Program-made: the position numbers and the translations under genes
The notes under the pieces: generated by a model
The model's database searches: none
Seen by the model: the letters and a program-made list of their open reading frames with translations, nothing else
What the model was told of the DNA's origin: nothing
In this document: in pieces, positions 46,488-57,225 of the stretch
Layout of the letters: every line of letters starts with the position of its first letter
Numbering within the stretch: position 1 is the stretch's first letter
Assembly: GCF_002218065.1 (NCBI RefSeq)
Contig: NZ_BDUB01000001.1
Span: 3,596,701-3,660,700, forward strand
DNA length: 64,000 nt
From: Nodularia sp. NIES-3585
Lineage (GTDB): Bacteria; Cyanobacteriota; Cyanobacteriia; Cyanobacteriales; Nostocaceae
Direction: 5' to 3'

Positions 46488-47834
46488 ATGAACAACCAAC
46501 CCAAAATTATTGTTTTAGATGATGATCCCACAGGTTCACAAACAGTCCACAGTTGCTTACTGTTGATGCAGTGGGATGTGGATACTTTACGCTGCGGCTT
46601 GCAAGATGATTCCCCAATTTTCTTTGTTCTGACCAATACAAGAGCATTACCACCAGAGTCAGCAGCGTCTGTAACTAGAGAAGTTTGTCAAAACTTAAAA
46701 CTGGCTTTAGCTGCGGAAAATGTGACTGATTTTTTGGTGGTGAGCCGTTCTGATTCTACACTACGGGGACATTATCCTATAGAAACTGATGCGATCGCTC
46801 AAGAACTTGGCCCCTTTGATGCTCATTTTCTTGTCCCCGCATTCTTTGTTGGCGAAGCCTCTGGAACAGAGGGTGGACGCATTACCCGTGACAGCGTACA
46901 TTATCTAATCATTGACGGTGTACCTACCCCAGTTCATGAAACAGAATTTGCCCGTGATTCGGTGTTCAGCTACCATCACAGTTACTTACCTAAGTACGTA
47001 GATGAAAAGACTCAAGGGCGTATTAGTGCGGAATCTGTAACCAGATTTTTACTGAATGATATCCGGACTGGTAGTTTAGAACGCTTATTGCAACTGTGTG
47101 ATAATCAGTGCGCTGTCGTGGATGGTGAAACACAAGCGGATCTCAACTCCTTTGCTGTCGATGTGCTAACAGCCGCAAGCCAAGGAAAACGCTTTTTGTT
47201 TCGCAGTGCTGCCAGTATTTTAACAGCTTTAGCTGCCTTACCTCCTCAACCCATTGCCGCAGAAAACATGGCGGAATACGTGCGTGAAGGAAAGCCAGGT
47301 GCGATAATTGTGGGTTCTCACGTCAAAAAAACAACTCAGCAGTTACAGGCGTTATTGCAAGTCGAGGGGACGGTGGGAATTGAAGTCGATGTGGCGCGCT
47401 TATTGGAGGATGGGGTGAAGGAATCGGTTCAACTGCTAAGTGAGATTTTAGAAAGTACAAAGGCTGTACACAATGGTGGTCAAACCCCAGTAGTTTATAC
47501 TAGTCGTCAAGAACTCACTTTTAAGGATGTTAAAACTAGGTTAGAGTTTGGGGTGAAAGTTTCCAGTTTATTGATGGATATTGTGCGGGGTTTACCATCT
47601 GATATCGGATTTTTAATCAGCAAGGGTGGAATTACCTCAAACGATGTCTTAAGCACGGGTTTGTCTTTAAATTCAGCCCGATTACTTGGACAAATTCTCC
47701 CTGGTTGTTCAATGGTAATCACCACATCGGAACACCCTCAGTTTCCCAATTTGCCAGTAGTGCTGTTTCCTGGTAATGTTGGCGATGCTGATGCCTTGGG
47801 GACGATTTACAAAAGATTAACTAAAAATACATAG
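46488..47834 (+). CDS. Four-carbon acid sugar kinase family protein (DUF1537)
   Basis: A 448-residue kinase with the DUF1537 two-domain layout. The N-terminal domain starts IIVLDDDPTGSQTVHSCLLL and has SRSDSTLRGHYPIETDAIAQ, the usual substrate-binding motifs; the C-terminal domain has the nucleotide-binding ISKGGITSNDVLSTGLSLNS and LPVVLFPGNVGD. Homologues phosphorylate four-carbon acid sugars such as threonate, erythronate or their 3-oxo forms. No partner aldolase or dehydrogenase is adjacent, so the actual substrate is unclear. Confidence 0.85.
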   Translation: MNNQPKIIVLDDDPTGSQTVHSCLLLMQWDVDTLRCGLQDDSPIFFVLTNTRALPPESAASVTREVCQNLKLALAAENVTDFLVVSRSDSTLRGHYPIETDAIAQELGPFDAHFLVPAFFVGEASGTEGGRITRDSVHYLIIDGVPTPVHETEFARDSVFSYHHSYLPKYVDEKTQGRISAESVTRFLLNDIRTGSLERLLQLCDNQCAVVDGETQADLNSFAVDVLTAASQGKRFLFRSAASILTALAALPPQPIAAENMAEYVREGKPGAIIVGSHVKKTTQQLQALLQVEGTVGIEVDVARLLEDGVKESVQLLSEILESTKAVHNGGQTPVVYTSRQELTFKDVKTRLEFGVKVSSLLMDIVRGLPSDIGFLISKGGITSNDVLSTGLSLNSARLLGQILPGCSMVITTSEHPQFPNLPVVLFPGNVGDADALGTIYKRLTKNT

Positions 47835-47920
47835 CTAAAATACATAGGTAAAGACATTTTTGTATTTTGCAACTGACTTAATATTGATAATTACTTGGTG
47901 TATCTTTTGGCTGGTGCTGC

Positions 47921-48985
47921 ATGACTTCTGATTCTCATATCCCCAATTTAGGGTCAAATTCTGCACTCTCTGATGCAGGGTCGAACTCTCACATTTCGGA
48001 TTTAGAAGTAAATTCTACCGTGGCTGACAATAGGTCGTCAAATTCCGGTATTTATGATGGCGATTCTCATGATATTATCCCGGATGCAGAGCTAAATTCT
48101 GTCCTCCTTTATTTACAGTCAAATTCTGATCCTGATGATGTAGAGTCAAATTCTGCTTCTAATCATACAGAGTCCCCTTCTCTAGTTGATGTTGTCGATT
48201 TGGATATCGACTCTCCTGAATTATTAACAGCAGAAAATCGGTGGAAGTCCCATATTCAAGTGCAGTTAAAAATGGAAGGGGAAAAACTGTTAGTAATTTT
48301 GCCAACAGAATCTCAAATACCAGCCTCAGAACTCGCCTGGGCTGATATTTGGCAACAATTGAAGTTGCGGTTAAATGCAGGCGATCGCTTGCGGACATCC
48401 CAGACACCAGTACATTTGATCGCCAAAGACCGCTTGCTAGATGGCAGACAACTGCAAGAATTTGCCGAAGCCTTCAGTGAAGTCCAACTGGATTTGAAAT
48501 CTATAGCCACTAGTCGCCGGCAAACAGCGATCGCGGCTGTCACCTCTGGTTATTCAGTCGAACAACTCCAACCCGAAACTTCCCTCAATTCAGAGTTTAA
48601 AACTGCTACTGCGACCTCAGCAGATGCCCTCTATCTAGAAATGACAGTCCGTTCTGGCACAGAAATTCGTCATCCTGGAACAGTAATTCTTTTAGGAGAT
48701 ATAAATCCAGGTGGTATCGTAGTTGCAGAAGGAGATATTGTAATATGGGGACGACTACGTGGAATTGCTCATGCGGGTGCCGGAGGCAATCGTGAGTGTC
48801 TGATTATGGCCTTGCAAATGGAACCAACCCAGTTGCGGATCGCAGATGCTGTAGCCAGGGCCCCAGAGAAATCACCGATGCAGCTTTTTCCAGAAGTGGC
48901 GCACATTACGCCCGCCGGAATTCGCATCGCCAGGGCTAATGATTTTTCCAGAAACCAATTAAATAGGTTAAATCAGGTGCCATGA
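47921..48985 (+). CDS. minC: Septum site-determining protein MinC
   Basis: A 354-residue MinC with an unusually long N-terminal region. Residues 1-~80 are a low-complexity Ser/Asn/Asp stretch with repeated SNS blocks (GSNSALSDAGSNSHISDLEV). The middle (IQVQLKMEGEKLLVILPTES, RLNAGDRLRTSQTPVHLIAK) is the N-terminal MinC domain, and the end (VRSGTEIRHPGTVILLGDIN and PGGIVVAEGDIVIWGRLRGI, AHAGAGGNRECLI) is the beta-helical C-terminal MinC domain. MinC inhibits FtsZ away from midcell. The next genes are minD and minE on the same strand, with short gaps, so this is the min operon. Confidence 0.93.
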   Translation: MTSDSHIPNLGSNSALSDAGSNSHISDLEVNSTVADNRSSNSGIYDGDSHDIIPDAELNSVLLYLQSNSDPDDVESNSASNHTESPSLVDVVDLDIDSPELLTAENRWKSHIQVQLKMEGEKLLVILPTESQIPASELAWADIWQQLKLRLNAGDRLRTSQTPVHLIAKDRLLDGRQLQEFAEAFSEVQLDLKSIATSRRQTAIAAVTSGYSVEQLQPETSLNSEFKTATATSADALYLEMTVRSGTEIRHPGTVILLGDINPGGIVVAEGDIVIWGRLRGIAHAGAGGNRECLIMALQMEPTQLRIADAVARAPEKSPMQLFPEVAHITPAGIRIARANDFSRNQLNRLNQVP

Positions 48986-49029
48986 GTATCTACTATATTT
49001 CCTGAACCCACATCGAGCGCAACTCTACC

Positions 49030-49836
49030 ATGACTCGTATTATTGTGATTACCTCCGGTAAAGGAGGAGTGGGTAAAACCACAGTTTCCGCAAATTTAGG
49101 CATGACTTTAGCCAAAATGGGTCGTCAAGTTGCTTTAGTTGATGCCGATTTTGGTCTAAGAAATTTGGATTTGTTGCTGGGACTAGAAAACCGCATTGTT
49201 TATACGGCGGTGGAAGTCCTGGCTAGGGAGTGCCGATTAGAACAGGCTTTGGTGAAAGATAAGCGACAACCCAATCTCGTCTTACTACCAGCCGCGCAAA
49301 ATCGCTCTAAAGATGCAGTCACTCCCGAACAAATGAAGTTGCTAGTGAATGCACTAGCCCAAAAGTTTCAGTACGTGATTATCGATAGTCCGGCTGGAAT
49401 TGAAAACGGATTTAAGAATGCGATCGCCCCGGCCAAAGAAGCCCTCATTGTCACTACGCCAGAAATTTCCGCAGTTCGTGATGCTGACAGAGTAGTAGGG
49501 TTACTAGAAGCACAAGGTATTAAGCGCGCTCATTTAATCATTAACCGCATCAGACCCGCAATGGTACGAGCAAATGATATGATGTCTGTGCAAGATGTTC
49601 AGGAACTTCTGGCAATACCCCTGATCGGGGTCATACCTGATGATGAGCGTGTTATTGTTTCTACCAATCGCGGCGAACCTTTAGTATTAGGGGATACCCC
49701 ATCTTTAGCTGCTATAGCCTTTGATAATATTGCCCGTAGATTGGAAGGAGAAAAAGTCGATTTTCTTGATCTCGACGCGCCCAACGACAACATCTTTGCT
49801 CGTCTGCGAAGGTTGTTGTGGACAAAGATTGTTTAA
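49030..49836 (+). CDS. minD: Septum site-determining ATPase MinD
   Basis: A 268-residue deviant-Walker ATPase: SGKGGVGKTTVSANLGMTLA near the N-terminus, VDADFGLRNLDLLLGLENR, and IIDSPAGIENGFKNAIAPA. The C-terminal amphipathic membrane-targeting helix (NIFARLRRLLWTKIV) is present. MinD recruits MinC to the membrane and is cleared by MinE. It is the second gene of minC-minD-minE. Confidence 0.97.
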   Translation: MTRIIVITSGKGGVGKTTVSANLGMTLAKMGRQVALVDADFGLRNLDLLLGLENRIVYTAVEVLARECRLEQALVKDKRQPNLVLLPAAQNRSKDAVTPEQMKLLVNALAQKFQYVIIDSPAGIENGFKNAIAPAKEALIVTTPEISAVRDADRVVGLLEAQGIKRAHLIINRIRPAMVRANDMMSVQDVQELLAIPLIGVIPDDERVIVSTNRGEPLVLGDTPSLAAIAFDNIARRLEGEKVDFLDLDAPNDNIFARLRRLLWTKIV

Positions 49837-49872
49837 CTAACTCATGTTCCAGTCTCCGCACACCCATTGGCA

Positions 49873-50172
49873 ATGATTCTTGAACTTATAGAACGATTAT
49901 TTGTACGTACTCCTGACACCAGTCGCACTCAAGTGAAACGTCGCTTGCAACTGGTGATTGCCCACGACCGTGCTGATTTAGACCCCAAGAAGTTAGAAAA
50001 AATGCGGCAAGAAATCCTGGAGATAGTTTGTCGCTATGTAGAAATCGAGACAGAAGGACTAGAGTTTTCTCTAGAAAGCAACCAACGCACCACAGCGTTA
50101 ATTGCTAATTTACCCATCCGTCGAGTCAAAGAAGACATAGAGGAATTAGAAAAAAGCGAAAAATCAGAGTAG
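49873..50172 (+). CDS. minE: Cell division topological specificity factor MinE
   Basis: A 99-residue MinE: the anti-MinCD helix region [20 protein letters not shown] is followed by the topological domain [20 protein letters not shown] and [20 protein letters not shown]. MinE stimulates the MinD ATPase and drives its oscillation. I start at the ATG 49873, 36 bases after the minD stop; an in-frame TTG just before it is unlikely. Last gene of the operon. Confidence 0.95.
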   Translation: MILELIERLFVRTPDTSRTQVKRRLQLVIAHDRADLDPKKLEKMRQEILEIVCRYVEIETEGLEFSLESNQRTTALIANLPIRRVKEDIEELEKSEKSE

Positions 50173-50192
50173 TTAAATTAACCACTATTCTT

Positions 50193-50226
50193 AGTAGGGT
50201 GTGTTGTCGCATAGCGCAACGCACCA
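50193..50226. repeat. Dispersed palindromic repeat, copy 2
   Basis: AGTAGGGTGTGTTGTCGCAT followed by AGCGCAACGCACCA, the near-exact reverse complement of 10809-10842. It lies about 20 bases past minE and could mark the end of the min transcript. Confidence 0.7.
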
Positions 50227-50323
50227 TATTGATTAATTTTACCGCGCCTAAAAAAATTCCCGTTGTTTTTGTATTTACAGCTATTTTCAGGTAAATGAAA
50301 CACACAAAGGAATTTAAAACTTC

Positions 50324-50351
50324 GTAAAGACGTTGCATGCAACGTCTCTAC
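50324..50351. repeat. Palindrome AGACGTTGCATGCAACGTCT
   Basis: GTAAAGACGTTGCA/TGCAACGTCTCTAC forms a near-perfect 28-bp palindrome between minE and the convergent PD40-like gene. A relative with the same outer arms (TGTAGAGAC...GTCTCTACA) lies at 57501-57530. It is a common small palindrome of Nostocales. Confidence 0.75.
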
Positions 50352-50415
50352 ATTGTGGTCTAATCCACCGAAAACTCCTGTCACAACGGGAGTTAATCAA
50401 ATATTTGAGAACCTA

Positions 50416-51708
50416 CTATCGAGAAGCAAATTGTGGCCCAGCCCAAACTTCTGTAATTTCTTGACCAAAAGTAATAGGCTGGTCTGCATCTGTTGGATTT
50501 ACAGTTTGACCATCAGTAGTCACTTGCACCAAAGGCCAGTTTTCTTCTCCCATTTCTCCCGCACGGAAAAGTGCATGATCAGGTTTGTTTTTACTCCAAC
50601 CTAATAACACCGCTATCTTCTCATGCTCATGTTCCTCACGAGCCGGCGCAACAGTGTGGATGTCATTTTTTTGCCGATCCCAAATTACAGCCTGATCTGT
50701 GGAATCGCCTGTATTAAACTTACCTTCAAACTTACGTGCTAAGAAGCGATCGCTTTTTTCTGACCAGCTAACAGGAACTAAAACCCCTATTTTCCCACTG
50801 CTACTTGTATCAACAGATTCTAACTGTGAAACCTTTTTGTTTAATAAAGGATCACTGGCAAGTGTTGTTGAAGTCATCACCTGCAACCTATTAGTTTGCG
50901 TATCTTTCACAAACATGACACTGCTAACTCTGCTGTTATACATTTCGGGTCTAACATCTAGTTGCACCCGGCTGTAAACAATATATCTACCATCAGGAGA
51001 AGTCACAGGTACACTGCGATAGTGGCGAACTCCTGAACCTCCATTAGCACCAATAGCCTCCTGAGTGGCGACAATCCATTTCCAAGGAATCGGATGAGGG
51101 CTTCCTATGGGATCAACCTGTGCCATTTGCGCCTCATCAAGTTCTTCGACAACAGGTGTTTCCGGCGTTAAAATTTGTTGTAGTTTTCCAGGCGTTGTTC
51201 TGAGTGATTTAGCGCTCAGTATCACCCTTGGCAACTTAGAATTCAAGCCATTACTAGATTTGAAACCTTTCCCCAAATTCAATTTACCAACAGGAGTTTC
51301 AGGAATTGGTGCTAGTTCCACTGCTGCTAATGAAAAAGCAGCATCAATATCACTGCCAGAGAAAAAATCATTTGCTACTAAAGACTCAACTTTGCTCGTT
51401 TTTAAGATTGATGGTTCCCCGATAGCAGCCATTAACAATGGCACAGACTCAGACTCTTCAGTAAAGGAAGTTATGGAAGATGTTGTTAACAATTCCACGA
51501 AATAAGGTTCATTCATAGTCGCCACCGCCAATGGTCTAGAGACCAATGCTTCTGTAGCCGAAGCACTTTTTGTGACTACTTTGGATTGTTTTGCTGATGT
51601 GGAGTGACCCAATGCCGCGACTAAGGGTGCGACCAGCATCACAAGGACAACATAATTGAACAACGGTTGAAGGCGGAACCAACCTGACAGCAAGAAGAGT
51701 TTGAGCAT
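50416..51708 (-). CDS. Hypothetical exported protein with PD40/TolB-like region
   Basis: A 430-residue protein. The N-terminus (MLKLFLLSGWFRLQPLFNYV followed by VLVMLVAPLVAALG) is a signal anchor. After a ~180-residue low-complexity linker, the region HYRSVPVTSPDGRYIVYSRV and SWSEKSDRFLARKFEG resembles PD40 (WD40-like TolB) beta-propeller blades. It probably acts outside the cytoplasm; function unknown. I start at the ATG 51706-51708 with AGAGAG upstream; a TTG 42 bases further up is in frame. Followed by a large empty upstream region. Confidence 0.65.
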   Translation of the reverse strand: MLKLFLLSGWFRLQPLFNYVVLVMLVAPLVAALGHSTSAKQSKVVTKSASATEALVSRPLAVATMNEPYFVELLTTSSITSFTEESESVPLLMAAIGEPSILKTSKVESLVANDFFSGSDIDAAFSLAAVELAPIPETPVGKLNLGKGFKSSNGLNSKLPRVILSAKSLRTTPGKLQQILTPETPVVEELDEAQMAQVDPIGSPHPIPWKWIVATQEAIGANGGSGVRHYRSVPVTSPDGRYIVYSRVQLDVRPEMYNSRVSSVMFVKDTQTNRLQVMTSTTLASDPLLNKKVSQLESVDTSSSGKIGVLVPVSWSEKSDRFLARKFEGKFNTGDSTDQAVIWDRQKNDIHTVAPAREEHEHEKIAVLLGWSKNKPDHALFRAGEMGEENWPLVQVTTDGQTVNPTDADQPITFGQEITEVWAGPQFASR

Positions 51709-52846
51709 ATGTAGACTCTCTAGGGAGGGCGGGTGCTGTGTGAAGAGCAATGCCTAGGCAGCAAGGGAACAGGCGATAATTACAGGTATAACAATAAACT
51801 CCTAGTTTTAACGAATAAAACTAGATAATTTCTTCAAAGTTTGCAGATTTTTACAAAACTTTAGTGTCATGTTTCACACCTGATTGTTGACAAATCGTTA
51901 TTTTTAGGCTGGACATTTGCCATCTAATATCTATGCAGATTCACTGAAAGCGACTGCATCAAATATACTGTTGCCGCTGCCCTTAATACCCGGACTAGAT
52001 TAAGTAGTTGGTGTTATTAAAGAGTATTAGACCTATCATGTAGGCTAAACTTACTGAGGATACAGAAGCAGAGCAGAATGACCTTATCTATTAGCATTGG
52101 CATTAGCAGAAGCTAAAGCACAAGTGGTTTACCTATTGATTCCTGCTACAACAGAGAAGACCCCGATAACGGTAAATAGTGAGGCGTTACTTTTAAAGCT
52201 GGGAAAGGTGACCCACAACTTATAATACTAAAAAAACACCATTAGCATCCACCCTCAGATAGAAACTAATATCTCAACTTGGAGAATTGCGATGTCGCCA
52301 TCCACTAGTTTGAGAAAAACAACTGAAGTTGTAGCTGGATACGGTTAAATAAATTTACTAAGTAGACCTAAAATGACTGGTTGTTAGACATAGCCAAAGA
52401 AGGTTACCAGCACTGTATGCAGTTTATACTAACTTATTGGCTTTTGAACTTACTATATTAAGTTTATCAAGCAACCCTGGTTTTTGCCAATATAACACCA
52501 CTTTAGCATCAAAAAAATTAATTTTGCAGTATTTTTTTGAAAAGGCTGGGTAATTTATCATGAGATTGAAGCTTCTTGCTATTTATCGATGTTCAAAAAT
52601 AGTACCCATCTACTATTGAGTGCATAAATAGGCAAAAATCGATTAAACTGCATGACGCAATATAAAATTGTTTAAATTAGTTCGTAGTCAGGACTTTAGT
52701 CCTATTTTGTCCTCTTGGAGACATTAATTGTTTCAAATGACCAATAGTTCCTAAATGTTACAGTCCCTCGATTTATCTGTGGGATCAATCTAACATCTCA
52801 AATCCAAAATCTCAAATTGTTTGCCCTAAGTAATAAGTAATAGCTA
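51709..52846. other. Large non-coding region upstream of fmt
   Basis: The longest gap of the window (1.1 kb). I found no convincing gene. A 48-codon open frame at 52082-52225 (LLALALAEAKAQVVYLLIPA inside) and an 18-codon ORF with a good ribosome-binding site (ATG around 52291) are the best coding traces. The palindrome TTCGTAGTCAGGACTTTAGT + CCT lies at 52682-52703. The region may be the remains of one or more lost genes. Confidence 0.5.
52682..52703. repeat. Palindromic repeat AGGACTTTAGTCCT family, copy 2
   Basis: TCGTAGTCAGGACTTTAGTC plus CT; the inner AGGACTTTAGTCCT is a perfect palindrome. It matches the reverse complement of the element at 40618-40641, including the TTCGTAGT flank. Confidence 0.7.
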
Positions 52847-53848
52847 ATGAAAATAGTATTTTTTGGAACACCTCACTTCGCCGTTCCTACCTTAGAAAAA
52901 TTACTGAATCAACCAGAGTTTGAAGTCTTGGCAGTTGTTACCCAACCTGATAAACGTCGAGAACGGGGTAACAAACTTATCCCTTCAGCCGTAAAAACCG
53001 TTGCCATCAACCACAACTTGCCTGTATGGCAACCACAACGGATTAAAAAAGATACTGAAACTTTAACCCAACTTAGAGAGTCTGATGCAGATGTATTTGT
53101 AGTTGTAGCCTATGGACAGATTTTGTCTCCAGAAATATTGGATATGCCCAGGTTGGGTTGTATTAATGTCCATGGCTCGATTTTACCCAAATATCGTGGT
53201 GCAGCCCCGATTCATTGGTGTCTGTACAATGGCGAAAAAGAAACGGGGATCACTACAATGTTAATGGATGCCGGAATGGATACTGGGGCCATGTTATTGA
53301 AAGCAACTACACCTATCGGATTGCTAGATAATACCCAGGATTTAGCCCAGAGGCTATCTGTAATTGGTGGAGATATATTAGTAGAAACTTTATTTAAGTT
53401 GGGAAATCAGGAAATTGCACCTGTGACTCAAGATGATGGGTCGGCGACTTATGCACCTTTAATTCAAAAACAAAACTACATATTGGATTGGTCAAAGAGT
53501 GCTATTCAATTACATAACCAAATCAGAGGCTTTTACCCCAACTGTACAGCCACCTTTCGCAACCAAGGAATAAAAATTATCGCCTCGGTTCCCCTTGGTG
53601 ATGCTTATGGTTACGAGCCGACATCTGAATTAACAGAAATTTATCAAAAATTGCCTGATTTATCAACTATGTCAGGGAGCATAGGAGAGGTGGTAAGCAT
53701 CGCCAAGGGAATTGGCGCTATTGCCCAAACTGGCAAGGGTTTGCTACTTTTACGTGAGGTTCAGTTAGCTGGCAAACGTCTCCAGTCGGGATGGGATTTT
53801 GTGAATGGTAACCGTTTAACTGTGGGAGAAGTCTTTGGTAATGGTTAA
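52847..53848 (+). CDS. fmt: Methionyl-tRNA formyltransferase
   Basis: A 333-residue enzyme that formylates initiator Met-tRNA with 10-formyl-tetrahydrofolate. It starts [20 protein letters not shown] and has the formyltransferase active site in [20 protein letters not shown], with the catalytic Asn-His and the later Asp in [16 protein letters not shown]. The C-terminal tRNA-binding domain follows ([20 protein letters not shown]). It is convergent with, and overlaps by four bases, the DUF6464 gene. Confidence 0.96.
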   Translation: MKIVFFGTPHFAVPTLEKLLNQPEFEVLAVVTQPDKRRERGNKLIPSAVKTVAINHNLPVWQPQRIKKDTETLTQLRESDADVFVVVAYGQILSPEILDMPRLGCINVHGSILPKYRGAAPIHWCLYNGEKETGITTMLMDAGMDTGAMLLKATTPIGLLDNTQDLAQRLSVIGGDILVETLFKLGNQEIAPVTQDDGSATYAPLIQKQNYILDWSKSAIQLHNQIRGFYPNCTATFRNQGIKIIASVPLGDAYGYEPTSELTEIYQKLPDLSTMSGSIGEVVSIAKGIGAIAQTGKGLLLLREVQLAGKRLQSGWDFVNGNRLTVGEVFGNG

Positions 53849-54204
53849 ACTGCTAGTTTTTCGTAAAAACTGCAAGACTCACAAGGGCCTTCTGGGTTGA
53901 CAGCACAACGCATAATTTCCGATTGTGCATTATAGCCACAGGTAGCATCACCAATTACCCAACGTCCTTTGACTAAAGTTTTTTCTGTTGGTCTTTGGGC
54001 AGACTGTACGTAAAGGGCGATGTTCCACAAATGGTAACGTCCTGACTTTAATTGGTATCTGTGGCGGCGTTCTAATACCGCATAAGTTTTACCTTCAAAA
54101 TCGACGTAGTTTCCTGGTTGGGGTGTCCAATCGAGTTGGACTCTGCCGAGTGACTGACTGGGATGTGTCAGAATTACCTCGGTTGCTAAAGAGTCTGGCT
54201 CCAT
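53845..54204 (-). CDS. DUF6464 family protein
   Basis: A 119-residue cyanobacterial protein of unknown function. The sequence [20 protein letters not shown] and [25 protein letters not shown], is typical. The C-terminus has four Cys ([30 protein letters not shown]) suitable for a metal or Fe-S site. It ends inside the fmt stop region, tail to tail. No membrane segment. Confidence 0.75.
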   Translation of the reverse strand: MEPDSLATEVILTHPSQSLGRVQLDWTPQPGNYVDFEGKTYAVLERRHRYQLKSGRYHLWNIALYVQSAQRPTEKTLVKGRWVIGDATCGYNAQSEIMRCAVNPEGPCESCSFYEKLAV

Positions 54205-54877
<673 letters not shown>

Positions 54878-55326
54878 GGAATTTCCATTAAATTCCTGAT
54901 TAAGTTGGCAATTTACGATTCGTGATGCGTAAAGCCCCCTGAATTTTATTCGGGGGATATAAGCGAATAACCGAATTTATTCGGTGGTGATCCCATAAAA
55001 TTGTTCGCTGGCGCGAAGTAAAATTCCGGGGCGAACACCTCATGGGCAGGGCGTTGTCCATTGGGCGAGGCGATATAAGACGGGCTATGCCTGCAATTGC
55101 TGTCTGAACCCAGAATCCCCCGTCATTTATGCGGGGGAGTATGTCAAAATTGTAGGGTGGGTTCGTTCACCCTACTAAATTTTTCTTTTAGTCTAAATTT
55201 TAAAAAATTATCACTATACCTGATAGCATAGGGAGCGAATTGCTCCTTTTTTCTTGGACAAAATGCCGCTTCTATGCAGGCAACTATACTAGATTAAATT
55301 ATATTGAAATCAGAGTGGTGTGAGTC
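54878..55326. other. Stem-loop-rich region between psaC and glmS
   Basis: About 450 bases with several hairpins: CCCCCTGAATTTTATTCGGG + GG at 54925-54955, CCGAATTTATTCGG near 54973, CCCCCGTCATTTATGCGGGG + G near 55117, and a U-tailed terminator at 55231-55252. The first and third are similar in design and may be copies of one small palindromic element. I saw no coding sequence. Confidence 0.55.
55231..55252 (+). terminator. Intrinsic terminator upstream of glmS
   Basis: GGAGC-GAATT-GCTCC followed by TTTTTT. It is 75 bases before the glmS start and 350 past psaC, so it may end long psaC transcripts or insulate glmS; an attenuator role is possible but unsupported. Confidence 0.75.
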
Positions 55327-57225
55327 ATGTGTGGAATTGTTGGGTATATAGGGACTCAAGCAGCAACAGATATCTTACTGGCGGGGCTAGAAAAACTGGA
55401 GTATCGCGGCTATGACTCTGCGGGGATAGCCACAGTCTGGGAAGGTGAAGTGGACTGTGTTCGCGCCAAAGGCAAACTACATAACTTACGTTCTAAACTC
55501 GAACAAATCGCCACTCCGGCTCAAATTGGGATTGGTCATACTCGCTGGGCGACTCATGGTAAGCCAGAAGAACACAACGCCCATCCCCATATGGACATGG
55601 CTATGCGAGTGGCGGTGGTTCAAAACGGCATTGTGGAGAACTACCGCGAGTTACGGGAAGAACTGAAACAAAAAGGACACCAGTTTGTTTCCCAAACCGA
55701 CACCGAAGTTATTCCCCATCTGATAGCGGAATTTTTAAAGAATCCTCCCGCGCGAAATCTCCCTAACTCCCCATCTCCGCTTTTAGACGCAATTCGCCAA
55801 GCTGTTAACTATCTTAGGGGAGCGTTTGCGATCGCAGTGATTTCTGCTGACTACCCTGATGAATTAATAGTTGTTCGTCAACAAGCACCCCTAGTCATTG
55901 GCTTTGGTCAAGGTGAATTCTTTTGCGCCTCCGACACTCCCGCAATTGTGGCTCATACTCGTGCCGTTCTGCCGCTAGAAAATGGCGAAATTGCCCGGAT
56001 GACACCATTAGGCGTGGAAATTTACAACTTTGCTGGCGACAGGTTGAAAAAACAGCCCCGGATGTTGAATTTGAATCCCACAATGGTAGAGAAGCAGGGA
56101 TTCAAACACTTTATGCTCAAGGAAATTTATGAGCAACCGGGGGTAGTCCGAGCCAGTTTAGCAGCTTACTTTGATACTGTTAGTAATTCTGCTGAATCAA
56201 CTTCACCTATTAACCTGGGCTTACCTCCGGAATTTTACGCAGATTTAGCACAAATTAATATCGTTGCCTGTGGTACAAGTTGGCACGCCGCATTAGTAGG
56301 AAAATACTTAATTGAACAACTAGCGGGGATTTCTACTCAGGTACATTATGCTTCTGAGTATCGCTATGCACCCTCACCCTTAACCGCAAATACATTAATT
56401 ATTGGTGTGACCCAATCAGGTGAAACCGCTGATACTTTAGCAGCTTTAGGGATGGAAAAAGAACGTCGCCAGGGTAAAGAAGCCAAATATCAAGTGCGAC
56501 TTTTAGGGATTACCAATCGCCCAGAAAGCAGCCTGGGGTTAATGGTTCCCCATATGATTAACACCTTAGCCGGAATGGAAATTGGGGTAGCAGCCACGAA
56601 AACTTTTATCGCCCAATTGATGGCATTTTACGCTTTGGCGTTAGATTTAGCGGCTCGTCGTCAGACAGTTTCCCCAGAGAGATTAGCAGAAATTATTCAT
56701 GGTTTGCACCAAATTCCGCAACAAATTGAGGCGACTTTGCAAAGTCAGGAAACTTTAACTGAACACTTGGCGCATGAGTTTGCAGAAACCAAAGATTTTA
56801 TCTTTTTAGGTAGGGGGATCAATTTTCCTATTGCTTTAGAAGGGGCTTTAAAATTAAAGGAAATCAGCTATATTCATGCTGAGGGTTATCCAGCCGGGGA
56901 AATGAAACATGGTCCCATTGCATTGTTAGAAGCGAAAGTTCCAGTGGTTGCGATCGCAGTTCCTGGTACTGTATACGAAAAGGTGCTTTCCAATGCTCAA
57001 GAAGCCAAAGCCAGAGATTCCCGCTTAATTGGTGTAACTCCCAGCAATGATGGCGAAGCGGCGGAAATCTTTAATGATTTACTCCCCGTTTCCCAAGTGG
57101 ATGAATTACTCTCACCGATTCTGACTGTGATTCCTTTGCAACTCTTGGCTTATCATATTGCGGCGCGTCGCGGTTTGGATGTTGACCAGCCTCGAAATTT
57201 GGCTAAAAGTGTCACCGTCGAATGA
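55327..57225 (+). CDS. glmS: Glutamine--fructose-6-phosphate aminotransferase (isomerizing)
   Basis: A 632-residue enzyme making glucosamine 6-phosphate, the first step toward UDP-GlcNAc and peptidoglycan. The N-terminal glutaminase has the catalytic Cys after Met1 (MCGIVGYIG), with GHTRWATHGKPEEHNAHPH. The two SIS domains contain ACGTSWHAALVGKYLIEQLA and GVTQSGETADTLAAL, then GRGINFPIALEGALKLKEIS, and the C-terminal Lys is in PRNLAKSVTVE. No glmS ribozyme is expected in cyanobacteria, and none was seen. Confidence 0.97.
   Translation: MCGIVGYIGTQAATDILLAGLEKLEYRGYDSAGIATVWEGEVDCVRAKGKLHNLRSKLEQIATPAQIGIGHTRWATHGKPEEHNAHPHMDMAMRVAVVQNGIVENYRELREELKQKGHQFVSQTDTEVIPHLIAEFLKNPPARNLPNSPSPLLDAIRQAVNYLRGAFAIAVISADYPDELIVVRQQAPLVIGFGQGEFFCASDTPAIVAHTRAVLPLENGEIARMTPLGVEIYNFAGDRLKKQPRMLNLNPTMVEKQGFKHFMLKEIYEQPGVVRASLAAYFDTVSNSAESTSPINLGLPPEFYADLAQINIVACGTSWHAALVGKYLIEQLAGISTQVHYASEYRYAPSPLTANTLIIGVTQSGETADTLAALGMEKERRQGKEAKYQVRLLGITNRPESSLGLMVPHMINTLAGMEIGVAATKTFIAQLMAFYALALDLAARRQTVSPERLAEIIHGLHQIPQQIEATLQSQETLTEHLAHEFAETKDFIFLGRGINFPIALEGALKLKEISYIHAEGYPAGEMKHGPIALLEAKVPVVAIAVPGTVYEKVLSNAQEAKARDSRLIGVTPSNDGEAAEIFNDLLPVSQVDELLSPILTVIPLQLLAYHIAARRGLDVDQPRNLAKSVTVE

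Noticed and set aside
52082..52225. 48-codon open frame with Ala/Leu-rich sequence in the large gap before fmt
   Set aside because: No start codon after the upstream stop, no recognised family and too short to stand out from chance in this AT-rich stretch.
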